A DNA stretch of 64,000 nucleotides from UBA2970 sp965221075 (GTDB lineage Bacteria > Verrucomicrobiota > Verrucomicrobiia > Limisphaerales > AAA164-E04): contig OZ244865.1 of assembly GCA_965221075.1 (NCBI GenBank), positions 2,108,001-2,172,000 on the forward strand, read 5' to 3'. This document shows, piece by piece, positions 43,166 through 52,526 of the stretch. Below the pieces are notes generated by a model, which was given only the letters and a program-made list of their open reading frames with translations, was not told the DNA's origin and did no database searches. Numbering within the stretch: the stretch's first letter is position 1; the number at the start of each line of letters is the position of its first letter. A program made the position numbers and the translations under genes.

Positions 43166-43837
43166 CTAGCCTGCTCCACCGGACCGATCCTGGCAAGTTT
43201 CCAGTTCCAGGCTGCTGTGGAGGCGGCAGACCCGTTCCAGGGCCATCCCCAGGGAGCGCGAAGTTCTCGAAAGGGACCGGCAGAACCGCCACAGGATCAG
43301 CGCCCGCCATGGGCCCGCGGCCAGGTGCCCCGCCAGCCGCAGCGGATCCAGCCTCCAGTCCGGGGTCATGAAGCGGGAGAAATCCAGCGGAAGGGACTCT
43401 CCGGCCGTGTCCGAGATGGCGCGCAGCGCCAGGAAGGGGATCCCCTCGCTCAGGGCGATCTCCTCGAGCGCTCCCGACTCCATCTCCACCGCGTCCCGCC
43501 GGTGCGCCCTCCAGAGCTCCGACTTCTGCCTGGCGGTGGCCGCCAGGTCGTCCTGGCAGTGGAAGCTGCCACGGAGGAAGCCCAGGCCGGACAGGGGCCC
43601 GAAGAGGGGGTGGTCCCCCGAGGTGCTGTAGACGGCCTGATGGCGCTCCAGACGCGGATTGAGGGCCCCGGCGAAGCCCGAGCTGACGATCAGGCCCGGG
43701 CGTCCCGACCGGAGGAAGGAGCGCAGGGCCCCGCAGGCGCGCTTCCTTCCGATGCCGGTGTGGAGGACCGTGGCTCCGGCCCTGAAGTGGCGGGACTCGA
43801 ACCGGGAGGCGAAGCAGAGCAGGATCCCCCCGCTCAT
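43166..43837 (-). CDS. Phosphorylase-superfamily protein, HpnG-like
   Basis: The 223-residue protein resembles the nucleoside-phosphorylase fold: V-L-H-T-G-I-G, V-S-S-G-F-A-G-A-L, V-E-M-E-S-G-A-L and I-S-D-T-A. HpnG enzymes of this superfamily cleave adenosylhopane in bacteriohopanetetrol synthesis. Adjacent squalene-hopene cyclase supports that assignment. Its start overlaps the cyclase stop (ATGA), so the two are coupled. The ATG is at 43837. Confidence 0.75.
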   Translation of the reverse strand: MSGGILLCFASRFESRHFRAGATVLHTGIGRKRACGALRSFLRSGRPGLIVSSGFAGALNPRLERHQAVYSTSGDHPLFGPLSGLGFLRGSFHCQDDLAATARQKSELWRAHRRDAVEMESGALEEIALSEGIPFLALRAISDTAGESLPLDFSRFMTPDWRLDPLRLAGHLAAGPWRALILWRFCRSLSRTSRSLGMALERVCRLHSSLELETCQDRSGGAG

Positions 43838-45816
43838 CTCTCCCCTGCGCCCCAGCCTTCCCTGCCGCGGAGATCGCGGTACATGGACAGGGCAAGAAGG
43901 GGCCAGGAGATCCGGTACATGTCGTACTTCAGGTAGAAGACGTTGGGAAAGCCGGTTCCGGTGGTCTCCTCCTCGGTCCAGGCCCCGTCCGGGTTCTGGG
44001 TGCGCAGAAGGAATCCGGCCCCCCGCTCCAGTCCGGCGCAGCGGGACTCGCCGAAGGCGCACAGCGCCATCAGGGCCCACGCCGTCTGCGAGGCGGTGCT
44101 GGGCCCCTGGCCCTTGAGGGAGGGATCCCGGTAGGTGTCGCACCGCTCCCCCCATCCACCGTCCGGGTTCTGCGCCTCCAGGAGCCAGCTCCGGGACCGC
44201 TGCAGCCACTCCTCTTCCATGTCCAGCCCGACCGAGCGCAGCCCCCTCAGGGCCTGCCAGGTGCCGTAGATGTAGTTGACCCCCCAGCGGCCGTACCAGG
44301 AGCCGTCCTCCTCCTGGGTCCGGCGAAGGAACCCGACGGCCCGCTCCACCTGGGGATCACTCCGGGTGTAGCCCTCCATCCCCAGAAGCTCCAGGACCCG
44401 CGCGGTGATGTCGGCGCATTCCGGATCGAGCATGGCGTTGTGGTCGGCGAAGGGAACCTTCTCCAGGATCCTCCGGGTGCAGTCCTTGTCGAAGGCGGCC
44501 CACCCGCCGTTGCGGCACTGGAAGGCGAGGAGCCAGGCGAGGCCCCGGCGGTAGCATTCGTCGCGCCTGAGGGGCTGGGAGGTGGGGGTCTGCCTCAGGG
44601 CGATGAGGACCATCGAGGTGTCGTCCAGGTCGGGGTTCCACTTGTTGTTGTGCTCGAAGACCCAGCCGCTGGGCTCCACGTCCACGGGGTTCTTGGCATG
44701 CCAGTCGCCCCGGAACCGGACCTCCTGGTCCATCAGCCAGAGGGCGGCCCGGTCCAGGGCCGGGTGGTCCTCGGGCAGGCCCGACTGGCGCAGCGAGAAG
44801 CAGGCGATGGCGGTGTCCCACACCGGAGAGAGGCAGGGCTCGATCCAGAGGGAGCCCCCTTCCTCGCGCTCCAGGTCCCGCAGGGTCCGTTCCGCCCGGA
44901 CCACCTGGAAGTGGTCGTCGGCGTATCCCAGGGCCTTGAGCGCGATCAGGGAGTTGAGCATGGCGGGGAAGATCGAGGCCAGCCCGTCGCTCCCCTCGAA
45001 GCGCTCCAGCATCCACTGCTCGGAGCGGCGCAGGGCCCGCCGGCGCAGGGGGTGCAGCCCCCGCTGGGCCAGCCATTCGGCCCCCTTCAGGAGCCGGTCC
45101 AGCAGCAGGAAACCGTTGCGCCAGGAGAGCCACTGCGGGTCCCTGGGCAGGGCCAGATCCCGCTCCTGGAAGCCCTCGGGGTACAGCTCGCCGAGGCTGA
45201 AGCCGGGATCGGGACGGCGGGTGGGCCGGAAGTGGTTGATGATCGAGATGGGCACCAGCATGGAGCGGGTCCAGCTGCTCATCTCGCTGATGTTCACCGG
45301 GCACCACCTGCCCAGAAGGATCGCCTCGCAGGGGACGGTGGGCAGGCGGGACCAGGGATAGAGGCCGAGCAGGGCCAGGTAGAGCTTGGAGAAGGTGTTC
45401 ATCCGGGGAACGCCTCCCAGGCGGCGCGCCACCTTCCTGGCCCGCTCCATGCGGGGATCCTCCGCCGGCAGGCCGGCCAGCTTGAGAGCCAGGTAGGCCT
45501 TGATGGTGGCGTTGACCTCGCAGGGGCCGTTGATGTAGATGTTCCAGCCCCCCTCGGGGAGCTGGCGGGAGAGGATGTGGCTGGCGGCCTTCTCCTGCCA
45601 CCGGGGATCCACCTTCCGGTTCCAGTGGTGGAACAGGACCATGTCCGAGACCGGAGTCGCATCGACCATCAGCTCCCCCTCCCAGTAGCCCTCCTCCCTC
45701 TGGAGGCCCAGCAGGAGCTCCTGGGTGCGCCCTATGGCCGCCTCCAGTTCCTGCCGGAAGTCCTGCGCCTCGCCCGGGGCGGAGGCCACGGCCGGCGATG
45801 AGGGACCTCGGATCAT
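43834..45816 (-). CDS. shc: Squalene-hopene cyclase
   Basis: The 660-residue terpene cyclase turns squalene into hopene, the first committed hopanoid step. The catalytic acid motif D-x-D-D-T is seen as D-L-D-D-T-S-M, and QW repeats (for example Q-N-P-D-G-G-W-G-E, Q-C-R-N-G-G-W-A) run through the chain. The first ~75 codons of the longer frame are unrelated, so ATG 45816 is used; the core W-E-G-E-L then starts near residue 50. The family length fits. Confidence 0.93.
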   Translation of the reverse strand: MIRGPSSPAVASAPGEAQDFRQELEAAIGRTQELLLGLQREEGYWEGELMVDATPVSDMVLFHHWNRKVDPRWQEKAASHILSRQLPEGGWNIYINGPCEVNATIKAYLALKLAGLPAEDPRMERARKVARRLGGVPRMNTFSKLYLALLGLYPWSRLPTVPCEAILLGRWCPVNISEMSSWTRSMLVPISIINHFRPTRRPDPGFSLGELYPEGFQERDLALPRDPQWLSWRNGFLLLDRLLKGAEWLAQRGLHPLRRRALRRSEQWMLERFEGSDGLASIFPAMLNSLIALKALGYADDHFQVVRAERTLRDLEREEGGSLWIEPCLSPVWDTAIACFSLRQSGLPEDHPALDRAALWLMDQEVRFRGDWHAKNPVDVEPSGWVFEHNNKWNPDLDDTSMVLIALRQTPTSQPLRRDECYRRGLAWLLAFQCRNGGWAAFDKDCTRRILEKVPFADHNAMLDPECADITARVLELLGMEGYTRSDPQVERAVGFLRRTQEEDGSWYGRWGVNYIYGTWQALRGLRSVGLDMEEEWLQRSRSWLLEAQNPDGGWGERCDTYRDPSLKGQGPSTASQTAWALMALCAFGESRCAGLERGAGFLLRTQNPDGAWTEEETTGTGFPNVFYLKYDMYRISWPLLALSMYRDLRGREGWGAGER

Positions 45817-45976
45817 TCCGGGCCATATTGATGACCGCAGCGGTGCGGATTGGCAAGGGCGCTTGCCGCTCCGGCCGCACTTTCTCCCCGGAACTCCTGA
45901 GGTCCGGAAGGCGGAGCAGCAGGCGCCGGGGAGGACCGGGGTTTGGTGGTGGCGGGACGCCCTCCGAAGCGTTTCA

Positions 45977-47128
45977 ATGCGGCCCGTGGATCGGGACCGG
46001 CTCCGCTTTCTGATGCTCAACTGGCGGGATCCGGACAATCCCATGGCCGGGGGCGCCGAGAGGGTGACGCTGGCCTACCTGGCCGGCCTGGCGCGGCGGG
46101 GCCACGAGGTCCACTGGATCGCCCACGGCTTCCGGGGAGGCGCGGCGCGGTCCCGGATCCAGGGGGTGCACATCCTCCGGGCGGGCCGCGCCCCGGCCTC
46201 GATCCTCAGGGCCGTGCGGTGGACGCGCAGGCAGGCCCCCTTCGACCTGATCATCGATCAGCACCACGGCCTGCCCTGGTTCGCTCCCTGGTGGGGCCGC
46301 GCCCGGGTGGTGGCCTACATCCACGAGGTGCTCGGGCCCATCTGGAACAGCTTCTACCCCTGGCCCCTCTCGGCCCTGGGACGGGCGGCGGAGTCCGGGC
46401 TCCTCCGGGCCTACGCCCGGATCCCCTTCTGGACGGCCAGCGGCTTCACCGAGAAGGAGCTGCGGCGCAGGGGCGTCCGGGAGGTCGTCCGCATCCCCTA
46501 CGGGGTGGACACCCCGGCGCGCTCCCCCCTGCCCCGGAAGCGGCTCTCGGATCCGCTGCGGCTCGTGGTGGTGTCGCGGCTGGCGCCCAACAAGAGGATA
46601 GACCACGCCATCCGGGTCCTTCCCCTGCTGCGGCGGACGGGTGTCGAGGCCCGCCTGGCCATCGTGGGCGACGGCCAGTGCCGCAGGAGCCTCGAGGCGC
46701 TCTCGGCCCGGCTGGCGGGACCGGAGCAGGTCGAGTTCGCCGGCCGGGTATCGGAGGAGAGGAAGCTGGAGCTGCTCGACGGGGCCGACCTGCTCCTCCA
46801 CACCTCGGTCAGGGAGGGATGGGGGCTCAACGTGATCGAGGCCGGCCTGCGGGGAGCGCCCGCGGTGGTCTATCCGGTGCCGGGGCTGGTGGAGTCCACC
46901 GCCGACGGCCTGACCGGATGGGTGGCCGAGGAGGAGACGCCGGAGGCGATGGCCCGGGCCATCGCCCGGGCGATACGGGATCCCGAAGGCTACCTCGCCT
47001 GCCGCAGGGAGGCGCAGGCCCGCGCCCGGCAGCACGCCTGGGAGAGGATCCTGCCCTCGGCCTGCCAGTGGCTGGAGGACCAGGCCCGCGCCCCCCGGGA
47101 CGGACGCAAGGGTCAGCCGCCCCGGTAG
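45977..47128 (+). CDS. GT4-family glycosyltransferase
   Basis: The 383-residue GT-B enzyme has G-G-A-E-R at the N-terminal nucleotide-loop, and C-terminal V-V-S-R-L-A-P-N-K-R-I, G-D-G and E-G-W-G-L-N-V-I-E-A, the E-x7-E signature of GT4 retaining transferases. Acceptor is unknown; it is divergent from the cyclase operon and its 3' end overlaps queD by 16 bp (convergent). It may glycosylate a lipid or envelope polymer. Confidence 0.88.
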   Translation: MRPVDRDRLRFLMLNWRDPDNPMAGGAERVTLAYLAGLARRGHEVHWIAHGFRGGAARSRIQGVHILRAGRAPASILRAVRWTRRQAPFDLIIDQHHGLPWFAPWWGRARVVAYIHEVLGPIWNSFYPWPLSALGRAAESGLLRAYARIPFWTASGFTEKELRRRGVREVVRIPYGVDTPARSPLPRKRLSDPLRLVVVSRLAPNKRIDHAIRVLPLLRRTGVEARLAIVGDGQCRRSLEALSARLAGPEQVEFAGRVSEERKLELLDGADLLLHTSVREGWGLNVIEAGLRGAPAVVYPVPGLVESTADGLTGWVAEEETPEAMARAIARAIRDPEGYLACRREAQARARQHAWERILPSACQWLEDQARAPRDGRKGQPPR

Positions 47129-47475
47129 ACGCAGGCCGATCTGCAGGTCTCGGCCACCTCCACCGAGGCGAGCAGCGGCAGGTCCGGCCGGAGCCGATCC
47201 CAGATCCACCTGGCGATCGCCTCGCTGGTGGGATTCTCCAGCCCCTCGATGTCGTTGAGGTAGCGGTGGTCCAGCCGCTGCGCCAGGGGGGCGAAGAGCC
47301 GGGCGAGATCGGCGTAGTCGACGAGCCATCCGAGCTGCGGATCGCACTCCCCCTCGACAGTGATCTCCACCCGGAAGCTGTGCCCATGGAGCCGGCTGCA
47401 CTTGTGGGTGTCGGGCAGCAGCGGCAGGCGGTGGGCCGCCTCGAACTGGAAGGTCTTCCTCAGCGAAACTCTCAT
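47113..47475 (-). CDS. queD: 6-carboxy-tetrahydropterin synthase family (QueD/PTPS)
   Basis: The 120-residue protein has the zinc histidines in A-A-H-R-L and H-G-H-S-F, the catalytic cysteine in K-C-S-R-L, and P-T-S-E-A-I-A near the C terminus. This is the QueD step of queuosine synthesis. It overlaps the luxC-like gene by 4 bp. No queC, queE or queF is seen in the window. Confidence 0.9.
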   Translation of the reverse strand: MRVSLRKTFQFEAAHRLPLLPDTHKCSRLHGHSFRVEITVEGECDPQLGWLVDYADLARLFAPLAQRLDHRYLNDIEGLENPTSEAIARWIWDRLRPDLPLLASVEVAETCRSACVYRGG

Positions 47476-48830
47476 GGCTCCCAGTCGGTCCAGCGCACCA
47501 GATCGCCCAGCGCCGGACGGCCGTCGTGGCGCCAGGCCAGGGGAGGCTCCTGCATGCGCCCCACCGGACAGACCCGGGAGGCTCCCCAGCGGGCCAGGCG
47601 GGACACCAGGTGCGGAGCCTCGCCCTCCTGGGCCGCCAGGCCCACCGTGGAGACCCTTCCCTGCACCTCGGCCGCGCCTCCCAGCGCCTCCTCGAGGCCC
47701 TCCACGGCCTTGACGTGCAGGAAGCGGCACAGCGGGCTGGCCTGGAAGCGGGGCTCGCTGTCGAAGACGACCGTCCAGGCCGTCGAGCCCTTGCTGGAGA
47801 GCAGGAAGACGCCCTCGCAGCTGGCCTGGCGCAGAGCGTAGAGGCGGCGCATGTTGTCGATCCGGCCCGCCTCCGCCTTTTCCAACGGCCCCCTGGGCCA
47901 TTCCCTCTCGCAGCGGGCCAGCTCGGCGGCGACGGCGTCGGCCAGGCGGTCCGGGCCCGGGCTCCCGCCCCCCTGGACGTAGGCCACATGGGGGGAGAGG
48001 CATCCGCACTGGTTCCAGGCGATCACGTCCGAGGCTATCCCCCTTGCCAGATCCGAGAGCGGCTGGTCCTCCAGGGCGCCGCGGCTGACGTAGATGAAGC
48101 TCACCCGGTGCCCGTGGGGAAGGAAGCGCACATCGGGGGGGAGCCTCTCCCGCAGATCCTGGAGCGCTGCCTCTCCGCCCATGGCCACCAGGCAGTCGAT
48201 CTCCCGGAAGAGGGCCGATTCCAGGGACTCCTCCCCTCCCTCCCACTGCGCCACCTCCAGGCAGGCTCCCAGCTTGGGATCGGTCTCGTAGACCGAGTGG
48301 GCGTAGAGCCGGGGCAGCCAGGAGGCGCCCCGGGCGCACTTGACCAGAACCGCGGAGCGGGCCAGGAAGCCGATCATCGCCGAGAAGACCACCGGATCCA
48401 GGATCCCCCCGGCGGCGATCAGCGCGGTCAGCTCGGGGCCGGTGGCCAGGCTCCTGCGCCCTCCGGCGTCGGCTGCGGGCCGGTCCATCCGCTCCATCCG
48501 GCCCAGATCCTGCCGGATCAGATCCTCCAGGGCTCCGGCGCCGATGCGCCCGAAGAGCCCGTCCAGCCCCCGGGCGAGGACCTCCCGGGAAAAGCCGGTT
48601 CGGCGGGGCCCCTCCTCCAGCGCCAGCCTGCGGAGAGGATACTCCCTGTCCCTCCATCTCTCCGCGACCCGGGCCAGGGAGCCGATCAGGGAGCTGGTGG
48701 AGCGGCTCTGCAGGTAGCGGCGGCCGTTCTCCCGCAGGGCGCGGCAGGCCTCTTCCACCATGCGGGGGGTCAGGGACGCCTCCTCCGGCAGGTCGATCAG
48801 GAAGTAGTCGGGATAGTCGGCCAGGCCCAT
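47472..48830 (-). CDS. LuxC-like long-chain acyl reductase
   Basis: The 452-residue protein matches LuxC (PF05893), the NADPH-dependent reductase of the fatty acid reductase complex that makes aldehyde. The catalytic-cysteine region W-N-Q-C-G-C-L-S-P-H is visible, with M-I-G-F-L-A-R-S-A-V-L-V-K and P-x-G-H-R-V-S. Start ATG 48830 (M-G-L-A-D-Y) is chosen since earlier codons look shadow-like. A luxE-like gene is 25 bp upstream; there is no luxD, luxA or luxB. Confidence 0.85.
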   Translation of the reverse strand: MGLADYPDYFLIDLPEEASLTPRMVEEACRALRENGRRYLQSRSTSSLIGSLARVAERWRDREYPLRRLALEEGPRRTGFSREVLARGLDGLFGRIGAGALEDLIRQDLGRMERMDRPAADAGGRRSLATGPELTALIAAGGILDPVVFSAMIGFLARSAVLVKCARGASWLPRLYAHSVYETDPKLGACLEVAQWEGGEESLESALFREIDCLVAMGGEAALQDLRERLPPDVRFLPHGHRVSFIYVSRGALEDQPLSDLARGIASDVIAWNQCGCLSPHVAYVQGGGSPGPDRLADAVAAELARCEREWPRGPLEKAEAGRIDNMRRLYALRQASCEGVFLLSSKGSTAWTVVFDSEPRFQASPLCRFLHVKAVEGLEEALGGAAEVQGRVSTVGLAAQEGEAPHLVSRLARWGASRVCPVGRMQEPPLAWRHDGRPALGDLVRWTDWEP

Positions 48831-48855
48831 CGGGGGACGGGTGGGAGAGAGCGGA

Positions 48856-49971
48856 TCAGTCCCCGGGAAGAAGCGAGCAGCCCCGGGGAAGGGCGTCCGA
48901 GACGCGCCCAGCCAGCTCGAAGCCGCCCTCGGACACGCGTCCCAGATCGCTGGTCTGCACAGCCATCGCCGACCAGACATTGGCCAGATCGCAGACCCGG
49001 ATCAATCCGGTATTCCCCTCGGGCGCCTCCTCCCCGGTCTCGGGATCGACCGCCAGGAAGCGGGCCCAGGGGGGGAAGCGGAAGGCCCGCCGCCGATCGC
49101 CGGGACGCAGGTCGTAGGCCTGGGAGGACAGCTCGCACATGCCGTACTCGGAAACGATGCCTGAGGGCCCGATCCCTGAGACCTCCCCCAGCCGGGCGTG
49201 GAGCTGGTCCCGGGGGATGCTACGGGTGCGTCCCTTGTAGCCCCCGGTCTCCACCAGGGCGCTTCCCTCGGGAAGGGGTTCCAGCGAGGGAAGGGCGTCC
49301 AGCATCTGCACGAAGCTGAACGCCGTTCCGGCCAGGACCACAGGCCTGCCCCTACCCGCCTCCTCGCTCCAGGCCCGGGCCAGCCGGCCGCAGTCCAGCT
49401 CCCAGCTCCCCCGGGGGGAGATCGTCCCGAAGGACCGGCACCGCCCGAAGCTGCCTCCCGCCTGGGCGAACATGTGGACCAGCGAGGAATCGGGAGCCTG
49501 GCAGCTGGGAGGGGTGAGCAGCAGCAGCGACTGGCGGGCGTGGCCGGGAAGGTGGTGCAGAAGCCAGGCGAGCAGGCTCTTGCGGTAGAGCGCCAGGCTG
49601 GACGGGCTGTGGAAGTGCCTGCTGCGCTCCCCGGAGGTGGTGCCGCTGGAGCGGAAGACCAGCGACCGCTCGGAGGGCTCCAGGCAGCTCATGTCGAACT
49701 CTCGGAAGGCTTCGGCGGGAACGTAGGGGAGCCTGCGCCAGTCTCCCGGGGCCCGCTCCCCGGCCAGGCTGCGGTAGGCGGGGTTGCGCCGGGCCTGGAG
49801 CGAGTGGAGGGAGGCCGCCAGCGAAGCGAAGAGCTCCTCGTCGATGACGGAGCCGTCGAAGCCTCGGGCCGCCTCTGCGTCGATGAGGGAGGAGAGCCTC
49901 CGGGCGAAGCCCTCGAGGGAGTCCTCCCCGGAAGGCCCCGCTTCAGGGGATCTCGATCCGCAGCCCGTCAT
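48856..49971 (-). CDS. LuxE-like acyl-protein synthetase
   Basis: The 371-residue protein matches LuxE (PF04443), which activates fatty acid with ATP and transfers it to LuxC. The adenylation motifs are S-S-G-T-T-S-G-E-R and S-E-Y-G-M-C-E-L-S-S-Q, the counterpart of the Y-G-M-T-E-L motif. It comes directly before the LuxC-like gene and overlaps the MBL hydrolase gene by 29 bp. No luciferase genes are in the window. Confidence 0.85.
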   Translation of the reverse strand: MTGCGSRSPEAGPSGEDSLEGFARRLSSLIDAEAARGFDGSVIDEELFASLAASLHSLQARRNPAYRSLAGERAPGDWRRLPYVPAEAFREFDMSCLEPSERSLVFRSSGTTSGERSRHFHSPSSLALYRKSLLAWLLHHLPGHARQSLLLLTPPSCQAPDSSLVHMFAQAGGSFGRCRSFGTISPRGSWELDCGRLARAWSEEAGRGRPVVLAGTAFSFVQMLDALPSLEPLPEGSALVETGGYKGRTRSIPRDQLHARLGEVSGIGPSGIVSEYGMCELSSQAYDLRPGDRRRAFRFPPWARFLAVDPETGEEAPEGNTGLIRVCDLANVWSAMAVQTSDLGRVSEGGFELAGRVSDALPRGCSLLPGD

Positions 49972-50725
49972 AGGCCAGCCCCACGCCGCGGGGCAGCTCC
50001 GCCTGGTCCCGGTCGTGGTCGTAGTCGTGGGTAAGGTGGGTGAACCAGGTCTGTCCGGCGCCGATCCGGCGGGCCGCGCCCAGGGCCTCGTCGAGGCACA
50101 GGTGGGTGGGATGCGGCTCCTTGCGCAGGGCGTCGAGCACCAGCACAGGGACTCCCGAAAGCTGCGGAAGGACGCTCTCGGGAACTTCGTGGCAGTCGGT
50201 CAGATAGGCCAGCTTGGGCTCGCCCCGGAGCGAGAAGCGGTATCCGAGGCTGGTGAGGCGTCCGTGCGGCAGGGGAATGGGGGAGATGCCGAGGTCGCCC
50301 ACGGAGAAAGGGCCCTCCACCTCGCGTGGATCGGGATGGAAGTAGCCCGGCTGCAGGGGCCCCCGGGCGAAGGCGTAGGAGAAGACCCTCCGTAGCGCTC
50401 CCATGGTCTCGGGACTGGCGTAGACCGGCATGCGGCATCCCTGCAGGGCGCAGAAGCTGCGGCAGTCGTCCATTCCCATGATGTGATCGGCGTGGGCATG
50501 GGTGATCAGGACCGCATCGAGCCGGCCGATCCCCTCGCGCAGCATCTGCAGGCGGAACTCGGGCGGGGTGTCCACCACCACCCGGACCTCCTGGGTCTCC
50601 ACGCAGATGGAGGGGCGCATGCGGTGGTTCCTGGGGTTGGCCAGGTACTCCGGCGGATAGGAACGGCCGATCTGGGGGACTCCCTGGGAGGTGCCGCTTC
50701 CCAGGAAGACGAGGCGGACTGGCAT
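49943..50725 (-). CDS. MBL-fold metal-dependent hydrolase (PhnP-like)
   Basis: The 260-residue protein has the metallo-beta-lactamase motif T-H-A-H-A-D-H and further ligands H (P-L-P-H-G-R), D-C-H and a C-terminal H. It resembles PhnP-type phosphodiesterases (G-S-G-T-S-Q-G-V-P). Its overlap with luxE suggests coupling, though its substrate is not known. ATG 50725 is chosen before this motif. Confidence 0.85.
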   Translation of the reverse strand: MPVRLVFLGSGTSQGVPQIGRSYPPEYLANPRNHRMRPSICVETQEVRVVVDTPPEFRLQMLREGIGRLDAVLITHAHADHIMGMDDCRSFCALQGCRMPVYASPETMGALRRVFSYAFARGPLQPGYFHPDPREVEGPFSVGDLGISPIPLPHGRLTSLGYRFSLRGEPKLAYLTDCHEVPESVLPQLSGVPVLVLDALRKEPHPTHLCLDEALGAARRIGAGQTWFTHLTHDYDHDRDQAELPRGVGLAYDGLRIEIP

Positions 50726-50841
50726 GGCAACCGGGTCGGGGATGGAGCTCCGAGAATCGCATTGAAGGGCGGTTCCCGGCAGATAAGCTCCGGAACAGGA
50801 CGGTAGCACGGGAGGCTCCCCCGTTTCCATCCGATTCCCCC

Positions 50842-52521
50842 ATGCTCTCCGTCCTCCGAATCCGCAACCTGGGACTGGTCGACGAGCTGCTCCTGGAGTT
50901 CTCCCCGGGCTTCACCGCCCTGACCGGCGAGACCGGAGCCGGAAAGTCCCTGATCATCGGAGCCCTGGGACTGCTCTCCGGACGGCGCGCCTCCAGAAGC
51001 GTGATCCGGCACAAGGAGCAGGACTGCCGCGTGGAGGCCGTCTTCCAGGCCGGCTCCCGGCTGGACGCCTTCCTCGGGGAGAACGGCCTGGAGCCCTCCG
51101 GGGACGGGGAGCTGTCGATCGCCCGCAGCCTCTCCCGCAGCGGGCCCGGCCGCCAGTTCGTCAACCACTCTCCGGTCTCCCTCTCCATGCTCTCCCGGCT
51201 GGGGAGCCGCCTGCTGGACATCCACGGCCCGCACGACGCCCAGTCGCTCTTCGACAGCGGCAAGCAGCTGCTGCTGCTCGACGCCTATGCCGACGGCTGC
51301 GTGAAGAGGAAGGAGCACCAGGCGGCGCTGCGGGAGTGGAGCCTGCTGGAGAAGGAGCGGCAGGAGCTCTCCGGGGAGGATCAGGAGCTGATCCGGGAGG
51401 CCGATCTGCTCCGCCACCAGATCGGCGAGATCGATCGGGCGGGGATCGACGCCCTCGACGAGGAGGAGCTGGAGGCCGAGCATGCGCGCCTTTCGCATGC
51501 GGCCCAGCTGCAGGAAGGCTGCCAGAAAATCCTGCACATAGTCTCCGAGAGCGAGCCGTCGCTCCAGGAGCAGCTGGGCCTGATCGGAGCCGCGCTCGAG
51601 GAGATGGCGGGCCGCGACTCCCGTCTGGACGCGGTGGTCGAGGAGCACCGGTCGCTGACCGGGGAGCTGGAGCAGATGCAGGCCACGCTCTGGCGGTACC
51701 TCGACGGGATCGAGGACGATCCCCGGCGCCTGCAGGAGCTCGAGGAGCGGATCGACGCGCTGCAGCTGCTGCGCCGCAAGTACGGTCCGTCGATGGAGGA
51801 CATCCGGGAATTCCGCCGCAAGGCCGCCGAACGCCTCGCCCGGATCGAGTCGCGCGAGAAGCAGCTGGCCCGCATCGAGTCCCGGCTCGATCCGCTGAGG
51901 AAGCGTCTCGAGTCCTGCAGCGCCGGGCTCTCCCAGCTCCGCAGGCGCAAGGGCAGGGCCCTGGCCGGCGAGATCCGGCGCCAGCTTCCGGTCCTCGGCT
52001 TCTCCCAGGGACGCTTCGAGGTGGAGCTCTCCCCTCTCGGCTCCTTCCCTCCCGGTCCCTCGGGAGACGACCGGATCGAGTTCCTGTTCGGCCCCAACCC
52101 CGGAGAGCCCCTGCTGCCGCTGCGCCAGATCGCCTCCTCGGGGGAGATGGCGCGGGTTATGCTGGCCCTCAAGACGGTCCTGGCGGCCCAGGACGACGTG
52201 CCGCTCCTGGTCTTCGACGAAGCCGACGCCAACATCGGCGGCGAGACGGCCCACGAGGTGGGCGACCGGATGCGGAGGCTGGGGCGGGACAGGCAGGTGC
52301 TGTGCATCACCCACCTGGCCCCGGTGGCCGCTGCCGCCAGCCACCACCTGCAGGTGGCCAAGGAGGTGCGCGGCCGGCGCACCCTGGTCCGCGTCGATCC
52401 GCTGGATCCCCACCAGCGGATCGAGGAGCTGGCGCGGATGCTGGGAGGACGCGTCGGCGCCTCCCGCCGGCATGCCCAGGCCCTGCTCGAGACTGCCGGG
52501 GAATCCAGCCCGTCAGGCTAG
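50842..52521 (+). CDS. recN: DNA repair protein RecN
   Basis: The 559-residue SMC-like protein acts in double-strand break repair. It has Walker A G-E-T-G-A-G-K-S (residues 29-36), a long coiled-coil centre (about 165-370), an S-S-G-E-M-A-R signature and Walker B L-V-F-D-E-A-D. It is divergent from the MBL hydrolase gene by about 115 bp. It is followed after 5 bp by an EamA-type permease. Confidence 0.95.
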   Translation: MLSVLRIRNLGLVDELLLEFSPGFTALTGETGAGKSLIIGALGLLSGRRASRSVIRHKEQDCRVEAVFQAGSRLDAFLGENGLEPSGDGELSIARSLSRSGPGRQFVNHSPVSLSMLSRLGSRLLDIHGPHDAQSLFDSGKQLLLLDAYADGCVKRKEHQAALREWSLLEKERQELSGEDQELIREADLLRHQIGEIDRAGIDALDEEELEAEHARLSHAAQLQEGCQKILHIVSESEPSLQEQLGLIGAALEEMAGRDSRLDAVVEEHRSLTGELEQMQATLWRYLDGIEDDPRRLQELEERIDALQLLRRKYGPSMEDIREFRRKAAERLARIESREKQLARIESRLDPLRKRLESCSAGLSQLRRRKGRALAGEIRRQLPVLGFSQGRFEVELSPLGSFPPGPSGDDRIEFLFGPNPGEPLLPLRQIASSGEMARVMLALKTVLAAQDDVPLLVFDEADANIGGETAHEVGDRMRRLGRDRQVLCITHLAPVAAAASHHLQVAKEVRGRRTLVRVDPLDPHQRIEELARMLGGRVGASRRHAQALLETAGESSPSG

Positions 52522-52526
52522 GCCAG

